In this document: positions 40,836-50,381 of the stretch, piece after piece
Layout: the number at the start of each line of letters is the position of its first letter
Numbering within the stretch: the stretch's first letter is position 1
NCBI RefSeq assembly: GCF_019970065.1
Contig: NZ_JAHXYH010000005.1
Span: 124,001 to 188,000 of the forward strand
From: Chryseobacterium sp. OSA05B
GTDB lineage: Bacteria > Bacteroidota > Bacteroidia > Flavobacteriales > Weeksellaceae
Length of the DNA stretch: 64,000 nucleotides
Reading direction: 5' to 3'
Program-made: the position numbers and the translations under genes
The notes under the pieces: generated by a model
The model's input: only the letters and a program-made list of their open reading frames with translations
Database searches by the model: none
Told to the model about the DNA's origin: nothing

Positions 40836-41456
40836 TTATTCCTTTATATTTTTAAAATACCATGAGACCGCTTCGCCCAAAGAAGATACATGAAGTTTGT
40901 TGTAAATATGTTTGATATGGGTATTTACTGTTGAATAGCTTATCTCTAATTGGTCTGCAATCATTTTGTAGCTTAGTCCGCCTGACAATAATTTCAGGAC
41001 TTCATGTTCTTTTTGGGTCAGAATTTTTTGCTGCGCTGTAGGCTGAAAATATTCCAAAACCCGTTTAGCAATCGCCGGGTTCATAAATGCTCCGCCCTCA
41101 TAGATTTCTTCGATAGCCTGGAGAATTCTCATCGGTTTATCACTTTTTAAAATGTAGCCGCTTGCCCCACTGGAAATAGAACGGAACACCTTCTCGCTGT
41201 CGTCAAAAGCCGTTTGTACGAGAACATTAATATGTGGAAATTTAGATTTAATGATTTTCAAACCGGCAATTCCATCTACCACCGGCATATTGATATCCAT
41301 CAGAACGATGTCCGGCTGATATGCTTCCATTTCTGCTTCTACATGTTCACAATTCAGCGCTTCTCCGATATATTTCATATTCTCTGAAAGTTCAATCAGA
41401 ATTCTCATACTGTTCAGGCGTTCCTGACTGTCGTCGTAGGCAAATATTTTAATCAT
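40836..41456 (-). CDS. NarL/FixJ-family response regulator
   Basis: A 206-residue two-component regulator. The receiver has acidic FAYDDSQERL, phospho-acceptor D54 in VLMDINMPVVDG, Thr in VQTAFD and Lys in YILKSDKPM. The C-terminal LuxR-type HTH is LTQKEHEVLKLLSGGLSYKM followed by STVNTHIKHIYNKLHVSS. It starts 49 bp after the sensor-kinase stop, so the two are almost certainly a cognate pair. Targets are unknown; the neighbouring lipoprotein, secreted protein and outer-membrane barrels are candidates. Confidence 0.95.
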   Translation of the reverse strand: MIKIFAYDDSQERLNSMRILIELSENMKYIGEALNCEHVEAEMEAYQPDIVLMDINMPVVDGIAGLKIIKSKFPHINVLVQTAFDDSEKVFRSISSGASGYILKSDKPMRILQAIEEIYEGGAFMNPAIAKRVLEYFQPTAQQKILTQKEHEVLKLLSGGLSYKMIADQLEISYSTVNTHIKHIYNKLHVSSLGEAVSWYFKNIKE

Positions 41457-41505
41457 GGTGGGTACTGCTAGATGTATTCAAAGTTATCGTCTTACCGGGC
41501 TTTCA

Positions 41506-44500
41506 TCAATCCCTAAATTTAGGGATTAGAATTTTGATGGTCGTTCCGTTTTGTGATTCCAATTCAAAAATACCATTCATCTCCAGGGTTCTTTTTTTCA
41601 TATTTCCGATGCCATTTCCTTTTATCTTTAACTGATCAAAACCAATTCCGTCATCTTTAACCTCAAGAATATAACTGTCTTCATTTTTTTTAAGATTAAT
41701 AAAAACCTCATCGGCATTGCTATATTTTACCATATTATTCAGAGCTTCTTTAGCAATGAGAATAATATTTTTCTTTATACTAAAATCCAGAATTTCGGCA
41801 TCAATGGTTTCATCAATATCTATTTTATAATTAATAGTTGTATTCCCAAGAATTTCACTGGCAATATTTCTTATTCGGGTAGAGAGTGTCATCAGAGAAT
41901 CATTATTGGGTTTAAGGCTCCAGACGATATCACTCATATTTTCGGAAAGCTTCCGGGATTGATCTTCAATATTTCTCAGGACTTTTTGGGCTTCTTCAAT
42001 TCTTTGTTTCTCAATCAGTTTTCCGGCAACCATAGAATTGATCTGCAAGCTGCTTAAGGTGGAACCAATATCGTCATGCAAATCCGCTGTAATTTTATTT
42101 CTTTGGGATTCAAGGGCCATTTTCCCCTTAAATTCATTTTTCTGCTTGATGAATTCCCACCGACTTACCGCTAAAATCAGCACACCGGAAAATAAACTTC
42201 CCAGAATAATCCAAAACACAAAAGTCTGGTAAAAAACCTTGGCAACATTGAGCGTTATCAATTTTTGAGATAAAACTTTACCTGTAAATTTATCCGTGAT
42301 CCCGAATTCTATTTCATATTTTCCGGGGGCTAAGCTGTTAAGGTTAAGCGGCGTTTTTTTTGAGAGTTTCTTCCAACTCTGATCAATATTTTTAATCCTG
42401 TACATCATATTTCTCTGCGAGCCATGTTCCAGATCTTTGATCAATGCTTTTATGGAAATGTTGTTTTCATCATGTTTGAGATGAAGTTCTTTCAAAAAAT
42501 TAATTCCTTTTGGGGCGGCATATCTTTTATTATTAATCAAAATTTCATCGAAATAGATCTCAGGTTTATAGAATGAACTGAATTTTAAAGGAGGTCTGAA
42601 ATAATTAAATCCTTTTACGCCTCCAAAATACAGCATTCCATCTGAAGTTTTAAGAAAACCACGGTTATTAAAATCCCAATACTGAATTCCGTCTTCTTTA
42701 TCATAATTAGAGATCAGATGTGTTTCTGTATCGATACTTGACAAGCCTCTTTGATGGCTGCACCAGAGCTTCCCAAAGTCATCCAGCAGAATTCCATAAA
42801 TATAGGTTCCGGCCAGATTGTTATTGCTGTCAAATATTTTTATGGATTTAAAGTCCTTATCCAAAAGATAAACTCCCTGATTGGTTCCTACCCAATACTG
42901 CTTTTTTTTTACATCTTCCTGTACATAAAAACTCTGTACTTTAGGAAGAATTTTTCCGATCGTTTTATACCTCTTCTCGCCTTCCATTTTTATCAACATC
43001 ATGTCCCGATTCAGATAACTTACAGCAATTCTGTTATCACTCAAAATATTAATATAAAAAGGATTCTTGTCCGGAATACCGTTTATTTTTTCGAATTTCC
43101 CATTTGTTGTATTTAAAAGACAGAGGCCTGTGGAAAAAGAAAATACAGAAGGTAGATCTGGAAAATTAACCATGTGCTGGAGCCTACCCATTACGATATG
43201 ATCAAAAGAATAACTGGTTTTAAATTTTAAATCTTTATTAAAAACTGCGATTTTAGATTGATTACCTCTCATTCCATTTTCAAACATCCAAACCTCTCCA
43301 GTGTATGGATTGCTGTAACTTTTCCCTCTCGAATTGTTATAATAGCTGTTTCTATCTGATGCAAATCTGATAACAGAAAAATTTTCACGGTCAAAAACAA
43401 AAGATGAATTGATGAGGATTTTCTTATCGGGCAGTTCTGCAAAATCTGAAACTCCCCGCTGTTTAAACGTCTGCATCAAAGGATCTGTTCCATCAGCAGT
43501 ATTTTTAAGCATCGCCCCCCGAAAATCCATAACAATCTCCCCCTGGCCATCATCACAGATCCAAAGCCTTCCAATTTTATCGAACTGAAAATTGAAAACT
43601 CTTTCATAACCTGTTTGAAAAACAGTGTTGTTCCTTAGCTGTTTGTCAAAAATAAAAAGAGAACTGCCACTTTTAAAAACAACTTTATCATCGTTAACGG
43701 TAATTCCGCCAATTCTCTTAAGAGATTTCTGATGATGTTCTATATTCTGATAATGGTTTTTAAAAATTAATATCCCATGATCAGCCGTTCCAAGGTAAAG
43801 GGCATCATTTTTTTTATCATATGCCGCAGACTGAAGTGTCATGGAAGGATCTATGGGGAATTGGTGAAAAGGAAAAGATATTTTTTTAGAATCCAGATTG
43901 TAGGTGACGATTTCTTTTGTTCCCATAAAACACAGGTTGCGATTTTTATCCAAAAAAGGCATTCTGAAATAAAAGACATTCCCGTCGCTATCGTAAATAT
44001 GCACTGACTTTAAGTGTTGTATTGGAATTTGAGCTTCGAGCGTGACCTTTTTGGTAGTGACATCAAAACTTACCAATTGATAGGTTTCATTAAAGATCCA
44101 GATCTTACCTTCTTCAAAACCAATGGGAATGGCAGTTTTATTTTTTGAATAGGGTTTATAAATATCGACTAAGGTAAACTCATCCAACTGATAATTGTAG
44201 ATATACAAACCTCTTGTACTTCCGATGTACAAATGATTTCCATCTTCTGCAAAACCATAACCCTGTTGCAGCGCCGGACAGTTTTTGAAAAAGTAATTGA
44301 GATTATAAACTTTAACAGATGAGCCGTCATAGCGGTTGAGGGCATCATTGCACGTCAGCCATACAAAACCTTTACGGTCTTCAAACCAGAAATAATTAGA
44401 GCCCTGCGAGAGTCCTTCATCTTGTGTAATCTTTGTCACAGAATAGTTACCCATATTTTGTGAACTCATTTTTGCGAAGCAAAAGAATGCGATGACAACG

Positions 44501-44523
44501 CAAAATTTGAGTAGGAAATTCAT
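41506..44523 (-). CDS. Large beta-propeller sensor histidine kinase (HisKA_3 type)
   Basis: A 1005-residue kinase. A signal peptide precedes a long periplasmic sensor (about 22-650) with propeller blades (QDEGLSQGSNYFWFEDRKGF, LYIGSTRGLYIYNYQLDEF, YWVGTNQGVYLLDKDF), a Y_Y_Y-like beta domain (about 660-755) and one membrane helix (FVFWIILGSLFSGVLILAV). The cytoplasmic HisKA_3 has the phospho-His at about H816 in ITADLHDDIGSTLSSLQ, and the HATPase has ALNNMVKYSNADEVF, VKDDGIGFD and GNGIGNMKKR. Unlike Bacteroides hybrid systems, kinase and regulator are separate proteins. The ligand is unknown. Confidence 0.93.
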   Translation of the reverse strand: MNFLLKFCVVIAFFCFAKMSSQNMGNYSVTKITQDEGLSQGSNYFWFEDRKGFVWLTCNDALNRYDGSSVKVYNLNYFFKNCPALQQGYGFAEDGNHLYIGSTRGLYIYNYQLDEFTLVDIYKPYSKNKTAIPIGFEEGKIWIFNETYQLVSFDVTTKKVTLEAQIPIQHLKSVHIYDSDGNVFYFRMPFLDKNRNLCFMGTKEIVTYNLDSKKISFPFHQFPIDPSMTLQSAAYDKKNDALYLGTADHGILIFKNHYQNIEHHQKSLKRIGGITVNDDKVVFKSGSSLFIFDKQLRNNTVFQTGYERVFNFQFDKIGRLWICDDGQGEIVMDFRGAMLKNTADGTDPLMQTFKQRGVSDFAELPDKKILINSSFVFDRENFSVIRFASDRNSYYNNSRGKSYSNPYTGEVWMFENGMRGNQSKIAVFNKDLKFKTSYSFDHIVMGRLQHMVNFPDLPSVFSFSTGLCLLNTTNGKFEKINGIPDKNPFYINILSDNRIAVSYLNRDMMLIKMEGEKRYKTIGKILPKVQSFYVQEDVKKKQYWVGTNQGVYLLDKDFKSIKIFDSNNNLAGTYIYGILLDDFGKLWCSHQRGLSSIDTETHLISNYDKEDGIQYWDFNNRGFLKTSDGMLYFGGVKGFNYFRPPLKFSSFYKPEIYFDEILINNKRYAAPKGINFLKELHLKHDENNISIKALIKDLEHGSQRNMMYRIKNIDQSWKKLSKKTPLNLNSLAPGKYEIEFGITDKFTGKVLSQKLITLNVAKVFYQTFVFWIILGSLFSGVLILAVSRWEFIKQKNEFKGKMALESQRNKITADLHDDIGSTLSSLQINSMVAGKLIEKQRIEEAQKVLRNIEDQSRKLSENMSDIVWSLKPNNDSLMTLSTRIRNIASEILGNTTINYKIDIDETIDAEILDFSIKKNIILIAKEALNNMVKYSNADEVFINLKKNEDSYILEVKDDGIGFDQLKIKGNGIGNMKKRTLEMNGIFELESQNGTTIKILIPKFRD
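41508..41527. repeat. 20-bp perfect palindrome at the kinase stop
   Basis: AATCCCTAAATTTAGGGATT overlaps the last codons of the kinase gene and lies about 60 bp upstream of the regulator start. The terminator at 40784 uses nearly the same words. Operator or RNA hairpin are both possible. Confidence 0.4.
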
Positions 44524-44738
44524 GATTTGTAGTTTAAATAAAGTTAGTCTTTTTTTGATAATTTCAGAAATTTCTTCTTTGAATGTAACATTTAAGTTTG
44601 CTCAATTGTCTAATTAGTTAGAAAGTCAAAACAAGTTGAATTTTTAATTTAAAATTTTAGCACCTGATAAACAGACAGTTAAATATAATTTGAAAACATT
44701 TTAAGTACTTTGTATTGCATGATACTGTTTTTATTATA

Positions 44739-44746
44739 TATCTTTG
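44739..44746 (+). promoter_or_regulatory. -7 promoter element of the tandem barrel genes
   Basis: TATCTTTG, a perfect TAnnTTTG, lies 53 bp before the start at 44800. The 276-bp gap between the divergent kinase and barrel genes otherwise shows only A/T-rich sequence. Confidence 0.55.
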
Positions 44747-44799
44747 TAATGTTAAATAATCATCCATACAAGCTATTAAACAACTAAAACAAAATAATT

Positions 44800-47031
44800 A
44801 TGAAAACTCATATTCTAATTGCCGCCTTATTCTTCAGCGGACTCGCAGCTGCCCAGCAAACAAAAGACACCCTGAAAGTAAAAAATATTGAAGCTGTGAA
44901 TATCAAGAAACAGGTTTTCAAAAAACAAAGTGACCGTTTCGTTTATGATGTAGCTTCTTCCCCGATTGCAAAGGGAACCAATACATTCAATCTTTTGAAA
45001 CAGACTCCAATGATTTCCAGCATCGACGGAAAATCTCTGAAGATCATGGGAAAATCTGATGTGGTCATTTACATCAACAATAAAAAATCCAATATGGATG
45101 CTGAAGCATTGATCGAAATGCTGAAAGGAACTCCATCTGAAGATATCCAGAAAATAGAAGTGATCACAACTCCCGGAAGTGAATATCAGGTAGAATCCAA
45201 TGAAGGGGTCATCAATATTGTGATGAAAAAGAAGAAAAATGACGGCTACAACGGAACATTGAAAATGAATAATGAACAGGCGTACTACAACAACCCTTCT
45301 GCCGGAGCTTCGTTCAACTTCAGAAAAAATAAATGGTCTGTGAATTCAAACTTCAATACAGGAAGCTGGACCGACAGAGAAAGATATACTTTATCCAACG
45401 GAGATTCCACTTTCAGAAATGAGTCTTTCGGATTCAATTCTGATCCTAATAAAAATGTGGGCGGAAGCGTGAATATTGATTATGAGCTTAATAAAAATCA
45501 CAGTTTAGGATTTACCTACAATATGAGATATAATAAGAGTTTCAACTCTATCCTTGATGTAACGAACTGGGAAAACGGAGCGCTTATCAACAGAACGGTA
45601 AACAATGAAAATGCACAGACAAGAAATCACTCTTTCAATTTAAATTACGAAATAAAAACAGATTCTATAGGAAGCAAACTTACCTCTAACGTTTCTTATT
45701 TATGGTTCAACAGGGATAAAATGAGTACCAATGAAAGTTTTCCTTTAAATACTGATCCTGACAATAAATACAGTGCATTACAGCAATCGGTTCCACAGAT
45801 CATTAATAACTATGCCGCGAATATCGACTATCTGAAAAAAACACCTAAAGGCAGCACTTGGTTACTAGGAGTAAGCTACAACCATACGAATACGGATAAT
45901 GATACGAGACAGGACAAGATTATTAACAACGCTATTATCAATGACACCAATCAGACCAATCATTTCATTTATAAAGAAAGAATCCTGGGAGCCTATATTA
46001 CGTATGAAAGAAAACTAAGCGATAAATTTTCAGGGAAAATAGGAACCCGATATGAGCTCACAAGAAGCAGCGGTGAAATTCTTGGAAAAACAAGTTTTGA
46101 CAGAAATTACAACAACCTGTTACCTTATCTTAACCTGAACTATGCCATCAATTCTGATCATAATCTAACGTACAGTTTCTCCAGCAGGATCAGAAGACCA
46201 AGGTTCTGGGAACTGAATCCTTCAAGAACTTATTTCACGCCTAATAATTATACGCAGAATAATCCATTCGTACTGGCTTCTAAGTTTTACAATCAGGAAA
46301 TCAGTTATATGTACAAAAATGCATTTTTCGCCAATGTAAGTTTCAATTATGTAAAAGACGCTTCGAACCAAATACCGCTTCAGGGAAGTGTAACCGGTCC
46401 GGAAAATGATGAAAACGGAAATCCGGTAATGGTCACGAAGAAGTTTTTAAGATATATCCGAACCAACTATGGTGACAACAAACAGTTTGGACTGACCTTA
46501 GGGATGAACAAATCATGGTTCAAAGAAATCTGGACAACCAACTACTCTGTGAATTTAGGATACAATATTTATAAAGGATCGGTAACGGCAGATCCAACCT
46601 CGGTTCCTGTTGAGGGCCAGACAGAAGTTGTAGAACCTTACGTAATCAATTTCAAAAACTTCAACATGTCAGGGAATATCAACAACAACATTCGTCTTTC
46701 TTCGAACAAAGACTGGTTCCTGGGAGTGAATTACTATTACGGCAGTAAAGTGAAAATTGAAAGCGGAACACTGGGCGTAAGACAGAGCTTTGATGTGAGT
46801 CTAAAGAAAATCATGGGCAACTGGACATTTGTAGCAGAAGTATATGATGTCTTTAACCAAAATTACAACAGCATTCAGGGGATACAACCTAACGGAAGTT
46901 ACAATAACGTGATCAATTTCGAATACCCAAGAATTCTCAACATCGGAGTGACCTACAATTTCGGAAACCAGAAACTGAAAAAGGCAAGAGAAATAAAATC
47001 TGCCAACGACGCTATCAAATCAAGGACTTAA
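44800..47031 (+). CDS. Outer-membrane beta-barrel (TonB-receptor-like) protein, first paralog
   Basis: A 743-residue protein with signal peptide (MKTHILIAALFFSGLAAAQ). There is a plug-like region from about 30 to 150 (LLKQTPMISSIDGKSLKIMG, VVIYINNKKSNMDAEALIEM, IQKIEVITTPGSEYQVESNE) and a long barrel rich in aromatic strand ends (YSFSSRIRRPRFWELNP). The usual N-terminal CarboxypepD_reg domain is missing, so the plug follows the signal almost directly. It fits the outer-membrane beta-barrel family of Bacteroidota. The natural substrate is unknown. The next gene is a close paralog. Confidence 0.9.
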   Translation: MKTHILIAALFFSGLAAAQQTKDTLKVKNIEAVNIKKQVFKKQSDRFVYDVASSPIAKGTNTFNLLKQTPMISSIDGKSLKIMGKSDVVIYINNKKSNMDAEALIEMLKGTPSEDIQKIEVITTPGSEYQVESNEGVINIVMKKKKNDGYNGTLKMNNEQAYYNNPSAGASFNFRKNKWSVNSNFNTGSWTDRERYTLSNGDSTFRNESFGFNSDPNKNVGGSVNIDYELNKNHSLGFTYNMRYNKSFNSILDVTNWENGALINRTVNNENAQTRNHSFNLNYEIKTDSIGSKLTSNVSYLWFNRDKMSTNESFPLNTDPDNKYSALQQSVPQIINNYAANIDYLKKTPKGSTWLLGVSYNHTNTDNDTRQDKIINNAIINDTNQTNHFIYKERILGAYITYERKLSDKFSGKIGTRYELTRSSGEILGKTSFDRNYNNLLPYLNLNYAINSDHNLTYSFSSRIRRPRFWELNPSRTYFTPNNYTQNNPFVLASKFYNQEISYMYKNAFFANVSFNYVKDASNQIPLQGSVTGPENDENGNPVMVTKKFLRYIRTNYGDNKQFGLTLGMNKSWFKEIWTTNYSVNLGYNIYKGSVTADPTSVPVEGQTEVVEPYVINFKNFNMSGNINNNIRLSSNKDWFLGVNYYYGSKVKIESGTLGVRQSFDVSLKKIMGNWTFVAEVYDVFNQNYNSIQGIQPNGSYNNVINFEYPRILNIGVTYNFGNQKLKKAREIKSANDAIKSRT

Positions 47032-47104
47032 TCAGGCAGCCACCGAAAATAAAAACAACCACAAACCACACCCGTGCCACAACGGCACTTAAATAAGAAT
47101 AATC

Positions 47105-49360
47105 ATGAAAAAGATCATTATACTGGTAGCAGCTATATCAGGAAGCATAGCTTTTGCTCAGGAAAAGAAATCCGATACGGTAAAAGCAAAATCTATCGAA
47201 GGAATCACGCTTACAAAACAGGTTTTCAAAAAGCAAAGCGACCGTTTTGTGTATGATGTTGCCGCTTCACCGGTGGCCAAAGGAAATACCACTTTCGACC
47301 TGTTGAAACAAACTCCCCTACTTTCTTCAACAGACGATAAAACACTGAAGATTGCAGGAAAAAACAATGCTCTGATCTATATCAACGGAAGAAAAACCAA
47401 TATGGATGCAGAATCTCTCGTACAGCTTCTGAAAAGTACACCGGCAGAAAACATTCAGAAAATTGAAGTCATTACCGTTCCTGGGAGTGAATATCAGGTA
47501 GAATCTTCAGATGGAATCATCAACATCGTGATGAAGAAAAAACTGAGTGACGGTCTGAACGGAAACATGAGGATGAGTAATATGCAGAATAAATTCAATG
47601 GCTCCAGCGCTTCACTTTCTCTGAATTACAGAAAGGATAAACTGGGAATCAGTGGAAATGTTTTTACGGGAGAAAATATCCAGGCTCAGTCTTATGTTTT
47701 AAGAAACGGAACCAGTTTAATTTCCAATGAATCTGTGGGTGACATTAATGATCCCAATAAAAATCTTGGGGGATATTTAAATTTCGATTATCAGCTAACG
47801 GATAACAGTAATTTAGCACTTACCTGGAATTCGTGGTACAATAAAAGTAATAATTCAACGGTAGATCTATTGAATACCTTAAGGAATTACAATACGGACG
47901 GAAGTTTAAAATCGACTGAACAAAATAAGTCTCAGAACAGAGAAGATGCACATTATTACAACAATTCCCTGAACTTAAACTATGAATTAAAAACAGATTC
48001 TCTGGGAAGTAAATTAAATGTGAATGCTGCTTATCTCAACTACAGAAGGTTTCAGTTTTCCGATAACAGGACTTTAGTTCCGGGAACTTTAAATGACTTC
48101 TCATTATTACGTCAAAAAATTACCCAGGACATTCCTCAGGTCATCAATAACTTTTCAGGGACGGTAGATTATATTCAAAAGTTTAAAAATGATTTTACTG
48201 TTTCTCTTGGCGGGAACTTTAATAAAACGAAAACAGATAACGATACCAAAAATTACAACTATTCCTACAATGGAAACGGAGATCTTATCACTACAAAACC
48301 CGATTTCAATCACTTTATTTATGATGAAAGTATTTATGGGGTGTATGTAACTCTTGAAAAAAAGTTTTCCGATAAACTTTCAGGAAAAGTAGGCGCAAGA
48401 TATGAAATCACGAAGAGTTTAGGAACCTCTGACAATCCTCAGAATACGGAAGCACCTTATCAGGAAATAGAAAGGAATTACAATAACTTCCTGCCTTATT
48501 TAAGCTTCAATTATACCATCAATGACAAGAACAACATTTCATATGCCTTCTCAAGCAGAATGCGAAGACCAAGCTTCTGGGAGCTAAATCCGGTAAAGAA
48601 CATCCTTACTCAGGATAATTATACTCAGAACAATCCATTTGTAAAATCATCCTCAACCTATAATCAGGAGTTAACGTATATGTTTAAAAGCTCATACTTT
48701 CTGATCTTGAACCACTCTTACTTCAAAGATATCATCACTCAGGTACCTTTGCAGAGAGAGATCGAAAGAGATCATGTAAAATACAGACAATTAGCTTATA
48801 TCAGAACCAACTTCGGTGACAAGCAGGAAATGTCTGCCATGGTCGGAATGCAGAAAACGTTTTTCAAGCAGTATCTGACCACGAACTTTAATATCGGTGT
48901 TCAGCATAACATCAATAACGGAACATTGAATACAGATCCAACGACAGGACAGGTTTTTGACACCTATATCAATAAAACCAAATCGACGAGTATGGTGATT
49001 CAATCGAACAATACCATCCGTCTGGATAAAAAGAAAACCTGGTTTCTGGGTGTCAACTATTTCTACGTAGACAAGCAGCAGATCGAGCTGGGAATGTTGA
49101 AAAACCTGATGAGTTTAGATCTGAGCATCAAGAAAAACTGGAACGACTGGACTTTCTCTCTTAATGTAACAGACGTATTAAGAACCAATGTTGTGGAAAT
49201 TGAAGATTATCAGTCATCAGGAAACTACAATTATGTAAAAAACGATCAGTTCAGACGTGGGATGACGTTCAGTATTGTGTACAACTTCGGAAATCAGAAA
49301 GTGAAAAAAGTAAGAGACATCGAAGGGGCATCAGATGCCATCAAGAGCAGAACAAGATAA
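47105..49360 (+). CDS. Outer-membrane beta-barrel (TonB-receptor-like) protein, second paralog
   Basis: A 751-residue paralog of the upstream gene in the same order: signal peptide (MKKIIILVAAISGSIAFAQ), the shared KQVFKKQSDRFVYDVA segment, plug and barrel (YAFSSRMRRPSFWELNP). Both end NFGNQK-(L/V)-KK with DAIKSRT. The gap of 73 bp and the matching design indicate tandem duplication with divergence in the barrel loops. This would give two receptors of related but different specificity in one transcript. A terminator follows at 49398. Confidence 0.9.
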   Translation: MKKIIILVAAISGSIAFAQEKKSDTVKAKSIEGITLTKQVFKKQSDRFVYDVAASPVAKGNTTFDLLKQTPLLSSTDDKTLKIAGKNNALIYINGRKTNMDAESLVQLLKSTPAENIQKIEVITVPGSEYQVESSDGIINIVMKKKLSDGLNGNMRMSNMQNKFNGSSASLSLNYRKDKLGISGNVFTGENIQAQSYVLRNGTSLISNESVGDINDPNKNLGGYLNFDYQLTDNSNLALTWNSWYNKSNNSTVDLLNTLRNYNTDGSLKSTEQNKSQNREDAHYYNNSLNLNYELKTDSLGSKLNVNAAYLNYRRFQFSDNRTLVPGTLNDFSLLRQKITQDIPQVINNFSGTVDYIQKFKNDFTVSLGGNFNKTKTDNDTKNYNYSYNGNGDLITTKPDFNHFIYDESIYGVYVTLEKKFSDKLSGKVGARYEITKSLGTSDNPQNTEAPYQEIERNYNNFLPYLSFNYTINDKNNISYAFSSRMRRPSFWELNPVKNILTQDNYTQNNPFVKSSSTYNQELTYMFKSSYFLILNHSYFKDIITQVPLQREIERDHVKYRQLAYIRTNFGDKQEMSAMVGMQKTFFKQYLTTNFNIGVQHNINNGTLNTDPTTGQVFDTYINKTKSTSMVIQSNNTIRLDKKKTWFLGVNYFYVDKQQIELGMLKNLMSLDLSIKKNWNDWTFSLNVTDVLRTNVVEIEDYQSSGNYNYVKNDQFRRGMTFSIVYNFGNQKVKKVRDIEGASDAIKSRTR

Positions 49361-49397
49361 AGAGACTATCTTTCTTCATATTAACTATTTTTGTGGT

Positions 49398-49422
49398 AAC
49401 CCGTCGGTATGTCCGTCGGGTT
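49398..49422 (+). terminator. Terminator after the tandem barrel genes
   Basis: AACCCG-t-CGG pairs with CCG-t-CGGGTT around TATGT, followed by TTTCTATCTTT. It lies 37 bp past the stop. Confidence 0.85.
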
Positions 49423-49433
49423 TTTCTATCTTT

Positions 49434-50300
49434 ATGATTATGGATAAACGTCTTTCAATTATTATCGGCTGTATTTTGCTGTGCTTTCTTTGGACCGGAT
49501 GCAAAGAAACAAAAGTGACGTTTGGAAAAGACATCAGCTTTCAGAAAGAAGAAAACATTCATTACGGAAATGATTCCGGGCAGGTGATGGATCTTTATCT
49601 ACCTCATCAGGAACCTTCAAAAAAGAAAGATGTTTTTATGATCATTCATGGCGGAGGCTGGCGGGGCGGAGATAAATCCCAACTGACCTTCTTTACCCTT
49701 TCGATGATGCAGAAATTTCCGGATCATATTTTCGTTAATCTCAATTACAGACTGGCCACCGCGACCAGTTCCGGGATTCCCAACCAAACGGATGATATTG
49801 AAAATGCGGTCCAATATGTAGAGAAAAAGCTAAAGTATAACCCGAAGTTCATTCTACTTGGAAACAGTGCCGGTGCTCATTTATCAATGCTGTATGCCTA
49901 TCACTTTGATGCTAAAAAAAGAGTAAAAGCTGTGGTGAATATTGTCGGTCCTTCCGATCTGTCAGATCCGGGTTTTGAAAAATATGTGGATTATTCATTT
50001 GTCAAAAATTATCTGGTCAATCCCAAAGCAGTTGCTCCCGGAATGTCTGCGACCTCTTTTGCAAGCCCGATCAGCTGGGTGAATTCTGCTTCTGTTCCTA
50101 CACTCTCCTATTATGGAAACAGAGATCAGGTTATTCCTTTATCTCAAAAGAGAAGACTGGATTCTGTTTTCACCCAAAATAAGGTAAGCCACGAAAGCTA
50201 TGAGTTCAGCGGCGGCCATCTGGATTGGGACAAAGCGCCTCATGATCAGTTTTTGATTGATAAAATTGCGGTTTTCCTTAAACAAGCTGACACATTATAA
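49434..50300 (+). CDS. Lipoprotein alpha/beta hydrolase (BD-FAE-like esterase)
   Basis: From 49434 (MIMDKRL; the ATG at 49440 is an equal choice) the protein is 288 residues. It has a lipoprotein signal with lipobox LWTGC. Hydrolase motifs are oxyanion HGGGW, nucleophile GNSAG in FILLGNSAGAHLSML, acid near YYGNRDQVIP and base His in FSGGHLDWDK. The nearest known group is the carboxylesterase/feruloyl-esterase-like (BD-FAE) fold. The frame extended to 49335 runs through the upstream terminator and is rejected. It may have its own promoter, since TATCTTTA overlaps the start. Confidence 0.88.
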   Translation: MIMDKRLSIIIGCILLCFLWTGCKETKVTFGKDISFQKEENIHYGNDSGQVMDLYLPHQEPSKKKDVFMIIHGGGWRGGDKSQLTFFTLSMMQKFPDHIFVNLNYRLATATSSGIPNQTDDIENAVQYVEKKLKYNPKFILLGNSAGAHLSMLYAYHFDAKKRVKAVVNIVGPSDLSDPGFEKYVDYSFVKNYLVNPKAVAPGMSATSFASPISWVNSASVPTLSYYGNRDQVIPLSQKRRLDSVFTQNKVSHESYEFSGGHLDWDKAPHDQFLIDKIAVFLKQADTL

Positions 50301-50381
50301 AACTCCCGCACTTAGGAATTATATTTATATATTTACAGACCTTTTTTTCTCATTACAACGATTTAGGTTTACATTAAAAAC

